DNA of 64,000 bases from Piper betle (taxonomy: Eukaryota > Streptophyta > Magnoliopsida > Piperales > Piperaceae). Location of the stretch: positions 62,001-126,000 of the forward strand of contig JAURVB010013883.1 of the NCBI GenBank assembly GCA_033002965.1, written 5' to 3'. Shown here piece after piece: positions 36,431-53,867 of the stretch (its first letter is position 1; every line of letters begins with the position of its first letter). Position numbers and translations under genes: made by a program. A model generated the notes under the pieces. That model was not told the origin of the DNA. It searched no databases and saw nothing but the letters and a program-made list of their open reading frames with translations.

Positions 36431-38632
36431 TAAATCGAACTAAACAGAAAATAAAATAGGAGGATGCTCGCAACCGGAAGCGAGTGGCCAATCACGGACA
36501 CTGTACTTGATTTTATATCAATCATTACTATATTATATATCCTTGCAGATTCTTTGTCCCCGGCTTAGTATGAGTTTCGACTTCATAGTTTTAACAGTAG
36601 GTTTTTTATAATGGAGAATAACAGTAGTTTTTTTATTTTGGAGAGGCCTCGTCTTTCCTGCTGGAATTACAATTTGACCAAGAGAATTACCCTGTTGTTT
36701 GATTGGGTCTATTTATTGTAATTTGTGTGGTTCTCATTGAGTGATTATATATATATATATATATATATTGGCACAGCACCTGCTGGTTCTCTTCACGCCA
36801 AACCAAAGAATTTTAATCAAAATTTAATGGTTTAATATCACAGTTTATTATGCAACTATTGGACTAGGACACAAAATTTGTAGGATGGCTGTTATTTTGG
36901 CCGCCTTGAGTGCAATCTTGAAGGCATTTATGAAGTTGGCAGTTAACGGCAAAACTAGCGATGGCCTAGTTCATAGGGCCCATGGGGTACTTGGTTGGCA
37001 GCCTTCGTCATAGAATTCACTAGCCTTCCCTAATGTAACATTCCAAGTTTAATCTTGCATGAATATTAGCTGAGGGGCAGTTTGCCGGTTGATGAACATT
37101 TTACTACCATGGTTTAGAGTCTTTAGAGTAATCAAGAAGTAGTCTGAGTTCTAAATGATCAAAGCACCCCCACCCAAGGGAATGGAGGAAGGTGGCCATG
37201 TCCGACCGGTAAGTGAGAAGGATTCGAATATCAAGATTATTATTATTATTTTTTCTGCATCCAACTCAACAAGGAAGAAATCTTCATGATACCAACACGT
37301 TGAGCATCCCTGACACGTTCTTGACTATTTAATTCATAAAGCAGCAACATTACCCGATTAAATGCAGCAAAAACCAGAAATGGGTTTGATCCATTTCATC
37401 TTCATTCCTTAAGTGATTCTTTGCTGCAGCTCAGCAGGAACGGGATTCCCCTTCTTTGCCAGTTTGGCTCTGACGAGGACTGAGTCCGAGCACGGGAAGG
37501 AAGAAGAAAGGTTCACTCACACCTCATCCCTCGTGGGTCCATTTTAGTTTCATACAAAAAGAAAAACACTTGGCGCATCGTTTGACTTATATGATCGATG
37601 ACGCTATTAAAAAAATGGGCATCATAATATCATGATATCATGAACAGTATCAAAATACAGTATTTTTTAGATAATACATCAGAGTACAATTGGAGCTGGT
37701 GTATCCGATAATGTGCGAATTCTCAACAGGTTGATTGCTTCCCTGGCTGCTTATGGGTTATCAAATGACGAAACAATGCGAATAAGACGTCGACTAACTC
37801 TCGTGGAGGAGACATCTGGACAAAAAGATGATACGATACACCGATTCCATGTGTTCCCAATCTTTTGAAGGCTTTGACATGAATAAGATATTGGCAAAAA
37901 AACAAAGAATAAGACCTAAGCACTGTCTTCTACACCAGCCCACCACATGAACACTAATATTCAAATCCACAATGCCTTCAACCAAAAAAATGGCATGAAA
38001 AAGCTCTTGGAAGCAAACCGTCCACCGTACTATCGGAAGCAGATAAGTAGAAAATGAAGAATAACACAACAGGTTTTCACTTCCAGAGATGATAATCAAA
38101 CTTCATTTGGACTGCCATAAAAGATCGTTGTTAGTATTATACAAGCTTCAACTTCTGAAGATGGGTATTGGATCACTCTTCGAACCATTAATAACTCTAT
38201 TGATCAAAGGATGGACCAAAAACAAAAAGATCACAATCTGGACAGCAATAAACGACATTACAAGTCCATCTGTTCAAACTTTAAAAACCTCTATACATAC
38301 ATGTGATTCTAAGAAATGGTAGCGGCTATTTTCATAGTATGACAAGAAGACTTGATAGAAGAAAACCACACAAAAAAGTGTAATGGAAAAGTACAGGATA
38401 TCAGCCATGAGACAACATCTGGATCACTAACAAGAAGTCCGCCTGCTAACAAGTCCGAATAGACTTATGTGCATACACTCAGCCAAAATATCATTTATTC
38501 AAAAATTCTGCTATGACAGTATGATGCCTTTCAACTACACATATTCGTTTCCTATAAGCATCTACTCTTATATATGGTTTTCATTATTCAGCACCATACC
38601 GCTTTTGAGTAAACACTAGCTGCACCATCTGT
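36431..38632. other. Intergenic DNA and PP2C 3' flank
   Basis: Contains a TA microsatellite at 36744-36769 and otherwise nothing I can assign. Sequence from about 38330 to 38632 is the likely PP2C 3' untranslated region. Open frames on both strands at 37720-38320 have no family features. Confidence 0.5.
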
Positions 38633-40969
38633 TTAGATGCCAGGATTAAGAGGGAGCTCAAATTCATCTGAATTGTGAGAAAAAATGTCGGTGGGAGATC
38701 TCGTGCAGTCAACATAATTCTCTTTATATTTTGAACCTTGCCGGTCAAGATATATCACTATAACCGTTATGTCATCATGGAAATGACGCCGTATGCCTTT
38801 CTCAATCTTTTTTATGTCATCATATCTCATTTCTCTTTTTAGCAGCTTCATTCAGTGCCGCTCTCACTAATCTTTTTGCTATGCCCTGAAAATCACCAGT
38901 CATTCAAAATCAAATCTCTTACGGGACAAAATAAAACAGAATGTTAAGCCTAAAACAACCAACAGTTTGAAAATTGAGCATACCACTCTGGGGTTCTGTG
39001 AGACTATTTCCACGGCTGCTTGGTCACTTAATTGCTCCCAAAGCCCATCAGATGCGAAGATCAAAAACAAATCATGGGGTCTGATCTTATGCGTTTTAAT
39101 TGAAGGCTCAGCAGTCATTACTGGTCTCCTCAAGGGTATGGGACATGCAAACTGCTGAAATATAGGATCCCTCGTCAACTCTGGCTTTTTCAGATAGACA
39201 TCCCCAATTGATCTGGACACCTGTTAAAATTAAATTCATAAACTGATGTACACTGAAAGTGAAACAAGGCTATAAACTACACAAGAAAGCTCATCTTAAT
39301 AAATTAAAGGTACTGACATAATCAAAGTGGAGGCAATTCAAAGTGTCCTGTGAAAATCATTGACTTGATGAATAACAAAGTGAGGTTTGGAACGATTCTA
39401 GCACATATTGGAGTTGATTACAACACAGCTGACATATGCATTTGCCAATGCTGTGCAAATTCAAAGTATTGACTACAAACGACTGATTATGCTGATTGTG
39501 TGAAAAATGTAAAATTCTGTCAAAACAACAGCAAATTATATGTTATGACTATGTGAAATTGTCATTGGAGATCAGTATTCTAACAAAATAATGATAGCAT
39601 TTCCCAACAGGTAACCCAAACTTAGATGATTATATTACTTTATCAACTATTCTGCCTGCATGAAACAAATTACTCGGCATAAAATTGTGGATAGAAATCA
39701 TGTCGCACATGTAAGAATAAGAGATATACCTGAATAATACCCTTAATCCGCCAAACCCCACGAGTGTATACCACAATATGTGAATCATCTGGATGAAGTG
39801 CCACAAGTTCCTTTCGAACTTCTTCTTCGGCAACATTGTGATCATTTGAAAGCCTCTCTGCCACAACAGGCTTGCCCATCCCATCAGTAGCACCCTTGCC
39901 CAGCACAGCCCGTGAATCCCCTAGATTAGCCACATAGAGAACATCATCGGAGATGGCTCCCACCAGGCAGCATGATCCTACAGCAGCCATTCCAGGTCGC
40001 GCATGCCATGATCCCTTCACAAAATGCAGAAACTCTTCCTCTGTTGCATGAATGGCCTTTTTCAGAATGTCCACAGATAATCCACCTTGCTCAGACGCAA
40101 GGTCTGCAAAACAACAAGACAATCATAAAGATAATCAGTGAATGTCTAACCAAAATTAGATTGTGCAAAATTATATAATTTTGTAATAAACATAACAGAA
40201 AACACTTGATAGACATTACCACAAGGCCGTGTTTCGTTGAATCAGTTCAACGACAATGAGACATAGTATCCAAATTTCCATCAAACAAACGTTTAAACAG
40301 TGAAAGAAATTCAAAATATCGTGGAAACAAAAAGGAGATAAGGGAAGAGTACATTTTATCAGACAGTAATTCCAACAAGGATAATTTTTCTGTAAAAAAA
40401 TTAAGTACGCGAACAAAAAAACTTATATACATAGCAAAAGCTATAATCATAAACCTAATACATGAGCTCCAAGCAATAATATTCAGCATCTCCATGACAA
40501 AAATACAACTTCAACCACACCATGGCACCAGCAATTGCAGAGCGAAAAGGAATGAAACTAAAATCTGAACTAGCAGTTAACGAAATACAACCTTTTGACA
40601 AACAATACAGAACGCAAACGGCAAACAAAATCCAATCTTTAGACGACAACATAGAACATAAGAAAGTAAAACCGCGATCCCCTCAAAAAAAACGGACGGG
40701 AATAAGAATTTACTGTGAAGATGGAAGAGAAGCTTGTTGTTGACGAAGCGGGATGCCTCGGGGCCGCCATGACCATCATAAACGCCGACATAGGTCCCCA
40801 ACCGGGTGGTGACCACCTGCCCCTGATCCTCTAACGACGAATTGGCCTGCACGACGGCGATGGAGAAGTCCCCAGACGCGTGCGGCTTCAAGTCCATCGT
40901 CCACAGCAGCCCATCCCCATTTCTCCGCCCAAAGCACCGCCCCATCTGCCGCCAACACCCCTGCAACAT
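38633..40969 (-). CDS. Clade-D protein phosphatase 2C, four exons, two-base frame break in the last exon
   Basis: A Mg/Mn-dependent Ser/Thr phosphatase. Clade-D members dephosphorylate plasma-membrane H+-ATPase and are inhibited by SAUR proteins. Exons: 40969-40714, 40103-39730, 39220-38984, 38885-38633. Phases fit for a 373-residue protein if two bases are restored. Motifs in order: [31 protein letters not shown] (DGHGG at residues 65-69), [80 protein letters not shown]. Near 38835-38845 the sequence AAAAAGAGAAATG lacks one GA of the expected AAAAAGAGAGAAATG (KKREMRY). As written, translation stops soon after KKRNEI and loses the metal-binding Asp of HDDITV. Everything else is conserved. The start is the first Met of the clade-D-like N terminus ([14 protein letters not shown]). 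Confidence 0.92.
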
Positions 40970-41322
40970 CCCCCCGGCTCCCCTTCGCCCCTCCACAAAA
41001 AAAAAAAAAAGGCCCCGCCTTTCCAACTCCCCGGCGAAAACCCACCCCGAAAACCCCCTCCTTTCACAGATTCGCAAGCCTCCACATCCTCGCCGGAGAA
41101 GCGGCCGGAGATGTAAGAAACAAGGCGAAAACTGGGTTGGTGGAAGCCCGATGGAAAAGCGTCGGATGGAGAGGAAGAAGGAAGAGGCGGAGATCGGTTG
41201 CTATCGGTGGTAGAGTGACCGCCGGTCTTCCTCGTCGTCGCCGCCGTCGTCTTGTTTGTTGATTACGACGAGTTCCTCTGATTTGTACGGGGTTCTGCTT
41301 TTATGAAATAAGAAGAAGAGTC

Positions 41323-41332
41323 GTATATATTT
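41323..41332 (-). promoter_or_regulatory. Candidate PP2C TATA box
   Basis: The minus strand reads AAATATATAC about 355 bases upstream of the start codon, followed by a CT/GA-rich leader. Plausible core promoter; unproven. Confidence 0.35.
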
Positions 41333-41339
41333 ATTATGT

Positions 41340-44300
41340 TTAGTTAGTTAGTAGAGGACTGCCCTTTCCTTTCTTTCTGCTTCCATGCTTCTTCTCATTT
41401 GTTCATCTTCAAATGAGACCCAACTTTATCTCTCTACTTTTCTTCACTACTCTTGTTGATTGTTGAATGTCGATGACCCTTTTCACCATTTTTTGGATGA
41501 ATTGTGTGATGAGAAATTGATGGGGTTGGTGTTATGGCCTTGTTTTTGGCGCGTCTCCTAACTTCGAGACTTCATCGGATTGACTCCTTTTAGGTTCGGG
41601 ATTATCAGCGTCTTTATTTATAAGCCTTCCAGTTTTTACCCGCTTTCAATTTATAATAACAACCGCTATAAGATATATTTAGTTAATTCTAAAATTATAA
41701 ATAAAATAATTTATTATATTTTCATTATTATTAGTTGAATATTAACAAAAATAATGAATTAAAATAGTATTAATACCTAAATATATACTTGATTTAAAGA
41801 AGGTATACTTGGGTAATATACATTTAAAATTATCATTTTGAATCAAAACTAAATATTATATTCATTTTATTCATTATATTTGTATTTGATCTAAAGTAGT
41901 CTGATCTCGTAGGTAACCTGTACTTAATTCAAGTAATTATAAAATACTAAATATTTTAAAATAATATATATTAAAAATAAAATGAAAAATAAAAAATTAA
42001 TATTATACGTGTATGTATATATATATATATATAGTGTTTATCAATTTAATTTAACCTTGTTTCCGTCAAATGATTCCGAGTGAGAATGCACATTTAAAGG
42101 ACGACTGCGAGACCTTGACTTTTGCTCCTTGTCGTGCAATAGCCGTGTTCCTTCTCGTGTAAAAGCCGGTAAATATGTACCCATCAGGGATAGACCCACA
42201 AAGACCAATTTTATTTTCTTCCACAAATGGTTCTCTTGTTCTTAAATAATGGTTTCTTGATGACGTTTAATGATTCGTGTAAGCCATTTGTCCCTCTCAT
42301 TGTGGGAAGAAATATCACGGTGGAAAGATAACTGGCTCTTTCCTCTGGACAGATGTAGGAGTTTGCCCAGAAACTAGCTGGAAATTGGACTGGACATTTA
42401 GATCGATGGATTTGGGAGGAGAAGGATTTTAGTTGGGGGTTGTTGAGAAAAAAGGTGTTTACACATATCTATGAAGAAAAGTAGTCAATGGAGCTTGTTA
42501 TATTGATTGGATTCTTTCATCTTTCGTACGTGGGTTTTACTTTCTGAGGCCAAATGCTCAAACCGAGTGGAGACTAATCGTTGTTCTGGGATATTTCGTG
42601 TCAAGAAACTTAGCTCCTGTATCACAGATTCACACCCATATACATTAGCAATATTGCGTGCCAGAATTTTTCAGGACAGGTTTTGTTTCCAAATCCAAAC
42701 CATGAAATCAAATGAATATACATTAACAATCTGTTGTTTCTGCAAATCATAATGGTAGTAGATTGATCATCCTACAGATTGAATTGGGTAATTTTCAACA
42801 TCTACTTTTGGATGTAGATTGATCATCATCCATGAGGTGAAACCAACACCAGGTCAAATTTGCCTTGCACTTCTGCTTATTGGTGATAATCAATTTCTTT
42901 TTTATAGAAATCTATGGTGATCTACATTTAAGGTCCATTTGGTTGACATAAAATTAGTCGTCATTAAAATTCTCAAATAGTCAATCTTACCTAAGTGTCT
43001 ATATTTAATATATGTATTATAAAATTATTATTAAATGATTTATTTTATAAACGAAATAAGTATAGTTATATCTAAACAAGTATAAAATAATCATAATTAC
43101 CTTATGTGGGTTACATAAGGTAATTATGATTAATTTTGACATAAAACGCACCGCAAAAGTAGTGATTTTCGTAAAAAATATGTTGTAATTTTAATAAGTT
43201 AACCATTTAAAATTTTTATGTCATTTATATTTTTTTGCCCTAATTAAACGGAGCCTTATAAGGTTTATTTGTCCTATAAAGTATATATATAAATATAAAA
43301 TTAAATAAAAAGAATAAAAAAGCTGGCAAGATAGTTTTGCTTCGGTTTCTAACTTCTACTTTGTCTTTGTGGGCATTGATGAAAACTTTCATATATGTAA
43401 GCTCAAAATAACTATAGCATAACGACCCACCTTAATTGGCTGAGGGTTAAATAAATATTACGGAAGATATAAAACTAAAAATCATAAGCACATGCATTAT
43501 ATATGACAAATAGTTATACTTGAGGTATAATATAACAAAAATAATTAAACATAAAATTCAAATATCTCTGTAAATTTATTAATCATAAAATAAATCATGT
43601 TATATTAAATATAACATGTAACAATCACATAAGATAAAATAATTATACAAAAGCAAATTCTACAACCTCCAAAACATTTTCCATAGTCACAATTATAATT
43701 CAAATAATATAAAAAAAAAATCTAATTTTATTTATCAATTCTTTCAACTTGGGTTGGTAAGGAAAACTCTAACTATACTCTTAACTATCGGTATGAAGCT
43801 GCCCACTTGCGGTCATAAAATTGTGCTAGTGATAAAATAATTAAGTCATATAACTATATAAAACAAATCCATATATTTCATATCATTATTTATCATGTCT
43901 TTTGGTAATTATAAGTATATGCTGAGCTCCAATTATGCCATGAGGGGTGGCTGCCCCATCTAGCTGCAATCCCATGTATGCGTGCGCACACACGTTACGT
44001 GGCCTACAATTTATAGTTACTTACATTTGTTATTAATTCACCCTCTCAAAAAGTACATAATAAGTCGTCTTGACTACGTGGCCTACAATTTATAGTTACT
44101 TACATTTGTTATTAATTCACCCTCTCAAAAAGTACATAATAAGTCGTCTTGACTATTGCACCCTATCACCCCTTTCAGCATAAGGGCAAATATTTTATCT
44201 TTCAAATAATTTTAAAGATGTGGCCTTGTATTGAACTGAGTTAATTCCTTAACCCCAATTGTAATCGGCTCATGACAGTTAAATTTGTGCTCTTACCCAC

Positions 44301-46530
44301 TATAGTTGCCCAAAAATAATATATAACATTTCTTAGTTATATCGTTTTTAAATCGCAGCACAACTGAATTGATGCGCGAGTTGCAAAAGTGGACTCTAGT
44401 CTAAAGAACAAGAATTCAATTAAATTCTACACAACGAGATTTATATGAATGCTATGAATGCGATGTGGAATAATATCACACACTAAGAAAAAATAATAAA
44501 TTAATAAAAGAATTAATAATTGAATTATCAGTCAATAAATTTATAATCATGTTAAAGCTTAAACCACCCAAAAGTTTATAACAATTAATTCAACTTGTAA
44601 CCCGCCGTCGAATAACTATAACAAAAAATTTAATAATCTTTTCATAAAATCCAATAATTTATTTCCGTATACTTAACTAAAATTTTACTCATGGCATAAA
44701 TACTTTATTAGCAAGATAACACATTCATGTCTTGCCCTTTTAAAATTATTAATTATTAAAATCAAGATTCACCATTAGCCTATGATAAATTAATTATTGA
44801 CTTATTAGTATATATTTATTTACTAATATTAGTGTATTTCTCTTGATACGTTGATTATTTAACTAAAGAAATCTTATTAGTCTTACAAATGTAGGTTACA
44901 ATTTACATTATTAATTAATATTACACTTTAATTCCAATTAAGAAATGACCGTAACTTATTCTATAAATAATAGCTTAATTATATATTAATAACAATTTAT
45001 TAACTTTTCACTAACTATAATTAATCATCTTAAGATTAATTAGATTATCGTATCTAATTATTTAATATAGCTTATATTAAAATTTAAAAGATATTACTCG
45101 TAATCGTAAGATTATTTAAATTACTTAACTCATTAATAGTTTAAACTTTATTTATTTCAAGTGTGTTATTAGAGTCCAACAATTATATGATCTCACTATT
45201 ATATTTTAATAACACATTTAAATTATTAATCTATTAATAATACTTAATTTTATACTTAACAATTACTTTGATAATATGTCATTAACCAATGATAATTCAT
45301 CCCATAATTGAATTATATTACTCATATCAACTCATAATTTAATAATTTAGTTTATGTATCATAAACCATATAAAATAGTTAGAACCATAGGTCACGTGAT
45401 AATAATTTATTAACTCGTTAAACAATAAATATAACCACAGCCTGAACATGAATGCATAGATTCAAAAATCTTCTAAACAACCATATCAAATCCCACGAGG
45501 AACTTTGTAATTACCTAATAATGTGCAAGATAAAAATTACATATGCATGAGATCACACAAAGAAGAAGAATGAAATGAATAGAATAGCGATGAGGAGGAA
45601 AAGAAGCACGTGGGGAGAAGATCAACACCGACGATGACTTACCTAGCATCCACACCTCTTCCACGATCCTATTTATTTAGCGATTGATAAAAATCTTTCT
45701 TACAATGCCCCATAATCTATAAAATCTGATCCTTAAAAGATCTCACTGAATGTTCCCTTAATTCTCTTTTATAGTAACCAAAATATTTACTAAATTCTAA
45801 AAATTAATTCTAGTCATACAACCTCCCCCATCAAAGAGAAAATATTATTATTATTATTATTTCATGATTTTTACGTGTTGTGTAAAAAAAATTTACTAAT
45901 TTTTTAAAAATATTCCTAATTTTTTAGGACAATTAGGATATGGCTCTAATTTTCTAACTTAATGCTCAATTTGAGCTAGTGCTCATTTAGGACATTGCTA
46001 ATATTAATGTTATTCAATTCAATTAAAGATTAAAATAATTTGGAACTTATACCAATTTATAGTAACTCTTAAATTGCAGATTATTAAATAAAGAAGATAA
46101 ATTTTGTTTAGTTTGAAAACATATTTGGTACTTAGATATTCTACAAACGAATATTCATATACCGACTTATAATAATGATAAACCGTCTGAAGAAATAAAT
46201 GATATTTTAATTATCGGATAAAAAAATGTAAAATCAAAATTTAAACTAGTGTTTGAGTATTCTCCTCAAGTTTTAGGGGAAAAGAAAACTCGTTCTCAAG
46301 TCTAATATTGATGTTTATATGCTACTAATAAGATAGAGTTTGAGCCAAATAAAATTTAATTTACCAGCAAACTTATCGCACCTAAATTTATCTATTTTTT
46401 TTATAATAATATATTTATTTAGGTTTGGGTTTTTTTATTAAAAAAACCCAAGTCCTCCGGGTTTCTTATATGAACACTTCAACCGTTCAATCAAAAAAAA
46501 AAGAAAATCGTCCCTTCTCTTCCCCCGCAT
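41340..46530. other. Long gene-free AT-rich interval
   Basis: About 5.2 kb without a recognisable gene or transposon boundary. It holds short TA and ATT microsatellites (about 42017-42034, 45847-45861) and one perfect 79-bp tandem duplication, listed separately. Open frames at 42040-42230 and 42507-42752 are short and unconserved in appearance. Confidence 0.6.
43996..44155. repeat. Perfect tandem duplication, 79-bp unit
   Basis: The unit beginning TACGTGGCCTACAATTTATA and ending AGTCGTCTTGAC occurs twice in direct succession (starts at 43996 and 44075) with no mismatch that I can see. Perfect identity in fast-evolving DNA points to a very recent duplication or an assembly artefact. Confidence 0.95.
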
Positions 46531-46539
46531 TCCGTCCCA

Positions 46540-50334
<3,795 letters not shown>

Positions 50335-50879
50335 TCATGCTACTATTTTGCTCGTGATAGAACACACTTAGTGATGGTTTTGAACATGGTACTCTATTTA
50401 TTTGTTTGGCTTTCTTTAACGGGAACCTGGTTTAATTAATAGAAGTACCGTTTGAATGGTTTGGACTACCGTCTACCGTGAGCTTTTAGATAAATGATTC
50501 AGTAATTTCAGTGTTTCTTTTAATCACAAGTTGGAGCAAATGCGGTTTGTCGTCTTGCATGGGTAAGGTTTAGTTATCACTTGTTTCTTGGAGTCTTCTC
50601 GATCAGGCGAGGAAGTCCCAAGCGCCATATGCATGGATTGGTTGTGGTGTTCAGAACAAGTGGTTGAGATTTATCTGTTGGTTGTATTTTGCTACCAAAG
50701 TAAAGCTGTTCAACCGATTATTTTGAGTGGTTTGGTGAAGATCAAGGTACAATGGTGGTTGTGTCTACTGTGTGCTTTTTACGTTGACAATGGATGCTTA
50801 TTAACGTTAGAATGCGTAGATCTGAACTCTCCATGACAATAGATGGATGCTTATTAATGTTAGAATGCTCACATCGCAA

Positions 50880-51620
50880 GCAAGTTAAGATTAGAACTTG
50901 ACTTGAATCGTTTAAACCTTGTTTGAATTTTATTTAAGATCGAACAAAATTTTGAACATATGTTCGAAATTAATTTGAATATTTTATTATTATTATTTGA
51001 GTTTGATTTAATTAATTAGGTCCAGGCCCAAGTAGAGCATGAGACCCACGCTCAATTAAAACTAGGCGAGACCCACACATGCTCAATTAAAACTAGGTGT
51101 GGGACCCACACTCAATTAAACTGGCTCAGGCCCGATTACGATTTCTATTTTTCTTGTGTACGTATCTTAACAAAAAATAATCAATCGATAGGTGTGAAGC
51201 TCATTTGAATTCGACTTGAGATCGAACAAGTTTTGAAGATATATATTCGAAATCAATTCGAATATTTTTTATGTTGTTTGAGCTCGACTCGTGTTCGAAT
51301 ACATTAAATTGTTTAATTTTGACGAGTTCGAAACTAACTTGAAACTCGACTCGATTTTGAGCTCGAAATTAAGCCCACACTCAATTAGGACTAACCCTGA
51401 CCCAATTACATTTTCAATTAGGTCCAAGCCCAAGTAGACCCACACTCAATTAAGACTATGATTGCTATTTTTCTTGTGTATGTATCAAACAAAAAACGAT
51501 CATGCGATGGGTGTGAACTTCACGTCATGATAATGACACTTTCCCAACTAAACTATCTCTGTGTTGATGTTATTTTGTTATTTTATTATATATAAATAAA
51601 TATAATTAGTAATAATTAAA

Positions 51621-51658
<38 letters not shown>

Positions 51659-52070
51659 CTTAGCTGGGGTAGATAATATTTCTATCTCATATTTTAATTT
51701 AGATCGTTTGATTAAAAGAACGACCCAAATTTAATAATAAAATTAAAAACACCCTCACCACCACCCTCCTTTAGTACCTAGTCATAGTCAATAATAATAT
51801 TTATTTATAATTTTAAATTTATTTTAAATATACAAATAATATTATATATATTATTATATTATATTATCGAGCCAGAGTTATGAGTTGATTTATTAGTTGA
51901 TTTCGAATTATAATTGCGTCAAATTGAGTCTAACACTGCCTTGCTCAAGCTCAACTTGTACGATTCGAGTTCAAGTTCAGACATTTAAGTGTCGAATTTT
52001 TAATCTAATCCAACCGAACTGAACGTCAAATATACACGAGCTAGTTTGCTCGATTAAAAGACCTAAATAT
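50880..52070. repeat. Degenerate MITE-related and CCCACACTCAATTA-type repeats
   Basis: Between 51040 and 51450 the phrase GACCCACACTCAATTAAAAC recurs about five times in slightly different form. The stretch 51190-51380 (TTCGACTTGAGATCGAACAA, GAGCTCGACTCG) and 51920-52060 (TCGAGTTCAAG, ACGAGCTAGTTTGCTCG) resemble the interior and end of the hAT MITEs. A TA microsatellite lies at 51628-51656. It looks like several eroded, overlapping insertions with no clear borders. Confidence 0.5.
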
Positions 52071-52099
52071 AAGTGGTAGAATGTTAATAATTAACCTTA

Positions 52100-52540
52100 G
52101 TATCGAAGGATCGTGGAACAACGGTGCTTGTAAATCCTATGTCCTATAGGAAATGGTATTGTACAGGATGCCATTGCCTCTTCGGATCTAGATGTCGAGA
52201 TATTTGAACCCTCCAACACGAATGGCTGGCTGCACGAGTACTGATCAATATGTAGGAACAGCAGGTAGAGTTCGTGTGACAAAGCAGGTGGAATCTGGAA
52301 AAGCGGCATTCTCCACTTAACACTCCAGACACAAGGTAGGAAGAATGTTTGCATTTCCGAGTAGACGTGCTCCTACTTTCACGTATGCTTTTATCCTTCG
52401 ACAAGAGCAGGCGGGTCCCTGTGTCTCTCCGGCAATCATCCTCCTCCACTTCTGGTTTGAGTGAAAGCAGCCGGGAAAGAGACGGTTTTCACGAGAGCAT
52501 ATCTTCAAAGGGGATGTATATCCCACATTAGCCCATGGGG
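52100..52540 (+). other. Unassigned open segments, possible gene fragment
   Basis: Plus-strand pieces read GNGIVQDAIASSDLDVEIFE then PSNTNGWLHEY (about 52150-52242) and, in the adjoining stretch, QYVGTAGRVRVTKQVESGKA (from about 52247). Another piece reads FAFPSRRAPTFTYAFILRQE (from about 52348). Composition is protein-like, but stops or frame changes separate the pieces and the minus strand is also open. I do not recognise a family. It could be a decayed exon series. Confidence 0.25.
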
Positions 52541-53641
52541 ATTGGTGGCTGCTCTCTCTTTCTTCCTCTTCTCCTAATTTTTAGTTTTTAAGAGGGAGTT
52601 CTTACTTGGTAATTCTTTCACAACCGGGTAATTTGCCAAGATATTTTTTGTTTGTGGATATTTTGCGAGTATGCGTTTCAAAGCCGTTTTGGGGTGTTGC
52701 ATGCGTGGATTAGAGGTGAAAAAAACATTGTTTCTGTAATTGTTCTTCATTTTTCATTCACATGATTATAATGCCATGTTGCAATATTATGGGGTGAAAG
52801 TTGCGAAAACTATTCAAGAGTGATCAATAGTTTCATCCTCCCACCTGTCAATTCAATGCAAGCTAGCTGTTTATTCATATTGGTTATTTAGTCAGTGTTA
52901 TCTGTTGATAAGAAGTGTTAACAGATGGATGTTTCCTTTACCATTCCCTCCAATATTTCCACTATAGATTGGGGATTAAAGCAAAAAAGCTAAGAGGCCA
53001 CCGAAAAGCAAGACGACCTTATTATGAAAGCTGGAAAAAATTGTGCGATATGACATCTCAACATGAGAAAGCTCTCTTTTCTTGTGTTTGTATGTGTGGC
53101 ATCCAATTCAACCTAGCCTCTTTTCCAACTTTCGCTCCTCTAAGTCAACCTCGCCTCATCATTTGGTCCATGTTTGTGCATGCTTGGGAAAGATTTAGTA
53201 CTTCGTCTCAGTTCTTGCCAGCTTGATAAGAACGAGTAGCGCAGAAATGTAGGAGTACCGTCACACACTATATATATAGATTATATACGCTTCATATTCA
53301 TTAAGCAACTTAAGGCTGTCAATGTACACGTCTTAAATAGGCACACAACTCAGTAAAATTATAAACATAAAGATCCAAAATGTTCATGTTAGCAAAATCG
53401 AACTCTGAAGGTGGTGATAAAAGTTTCCACATGTGGGAATGACTTCAGATTTTTTTTTTGGTACTCTTATTTTGATGACTTCTTCCCATCTCAATAATTT
53501 CAACCGGTCCTACAACGAATTGGAAAGCAAAGCAAGCAATTACAAATTAGGAGAGGACTCATGAACATATCAACATAACAATGGTGTCCACTTTTTACCC
53601 TCTCTTTTAACTCAAAGTTCACTCACTCATATCATCTGTTG

Positions 53642-53654
53642 TATCTATATATTG
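53642..53654 (+). promoter_or_regulatory. Candidate WOX4 TATA box
   Basis: TATCTATATATTG lies about 62 bases before the main start codon, giving a predicted leader of only 30-40 bases if it is used. Confidence 0.5.
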
Positions 53655-53702
53655 CCCATACATACCAGCCTCGTTCACTATCAGTGACCACCTTCCTTTC
53701 TC

Positions 53703-53867
53703 ATGGTGGGCAGCCATGAAGGTCCATCAGATGGCCGGTTTGGAGCTTTGGGAGCAGGAGCCTTCGCTGTCTCTTGCGTGCAAGCGCCTGCGCCCGCTTG
53801 CAGTACCCAAGCTTGGCCACTCTCTCTCAATTGTAGACCTCAAGAGCTTCATCAAGCCACACAATAA
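53703..53867 (+). promoter_or_regulatory. Upstream ATG frame overlapping the WOX4 start
   Basis: An ATG 13 bases before the main ATG opens a 54-codon frame (begins [10 protein letters not shown]) that ends at TAA 53865-53867, inside WOX4 exon 1 and out of frame. If the leader includes it, it should lower WOX4 translation unless leaky scanning occurs. Main-ATG context GCCATGA is moderate. Confidence 0.4.

Noticed and set aside
40842..41213. Plus-strand proline-rich frame
   Set aside because: Antisense to PP2C exon 1 and its leader; composition reflects the GC-rich, poly-A-interrupted leader.
43996..44155. CRISPR-like repeat
   Set aside because: Two adjacent copies without spacers in a plant nuclear sequence; it is a plain tandem duplication.
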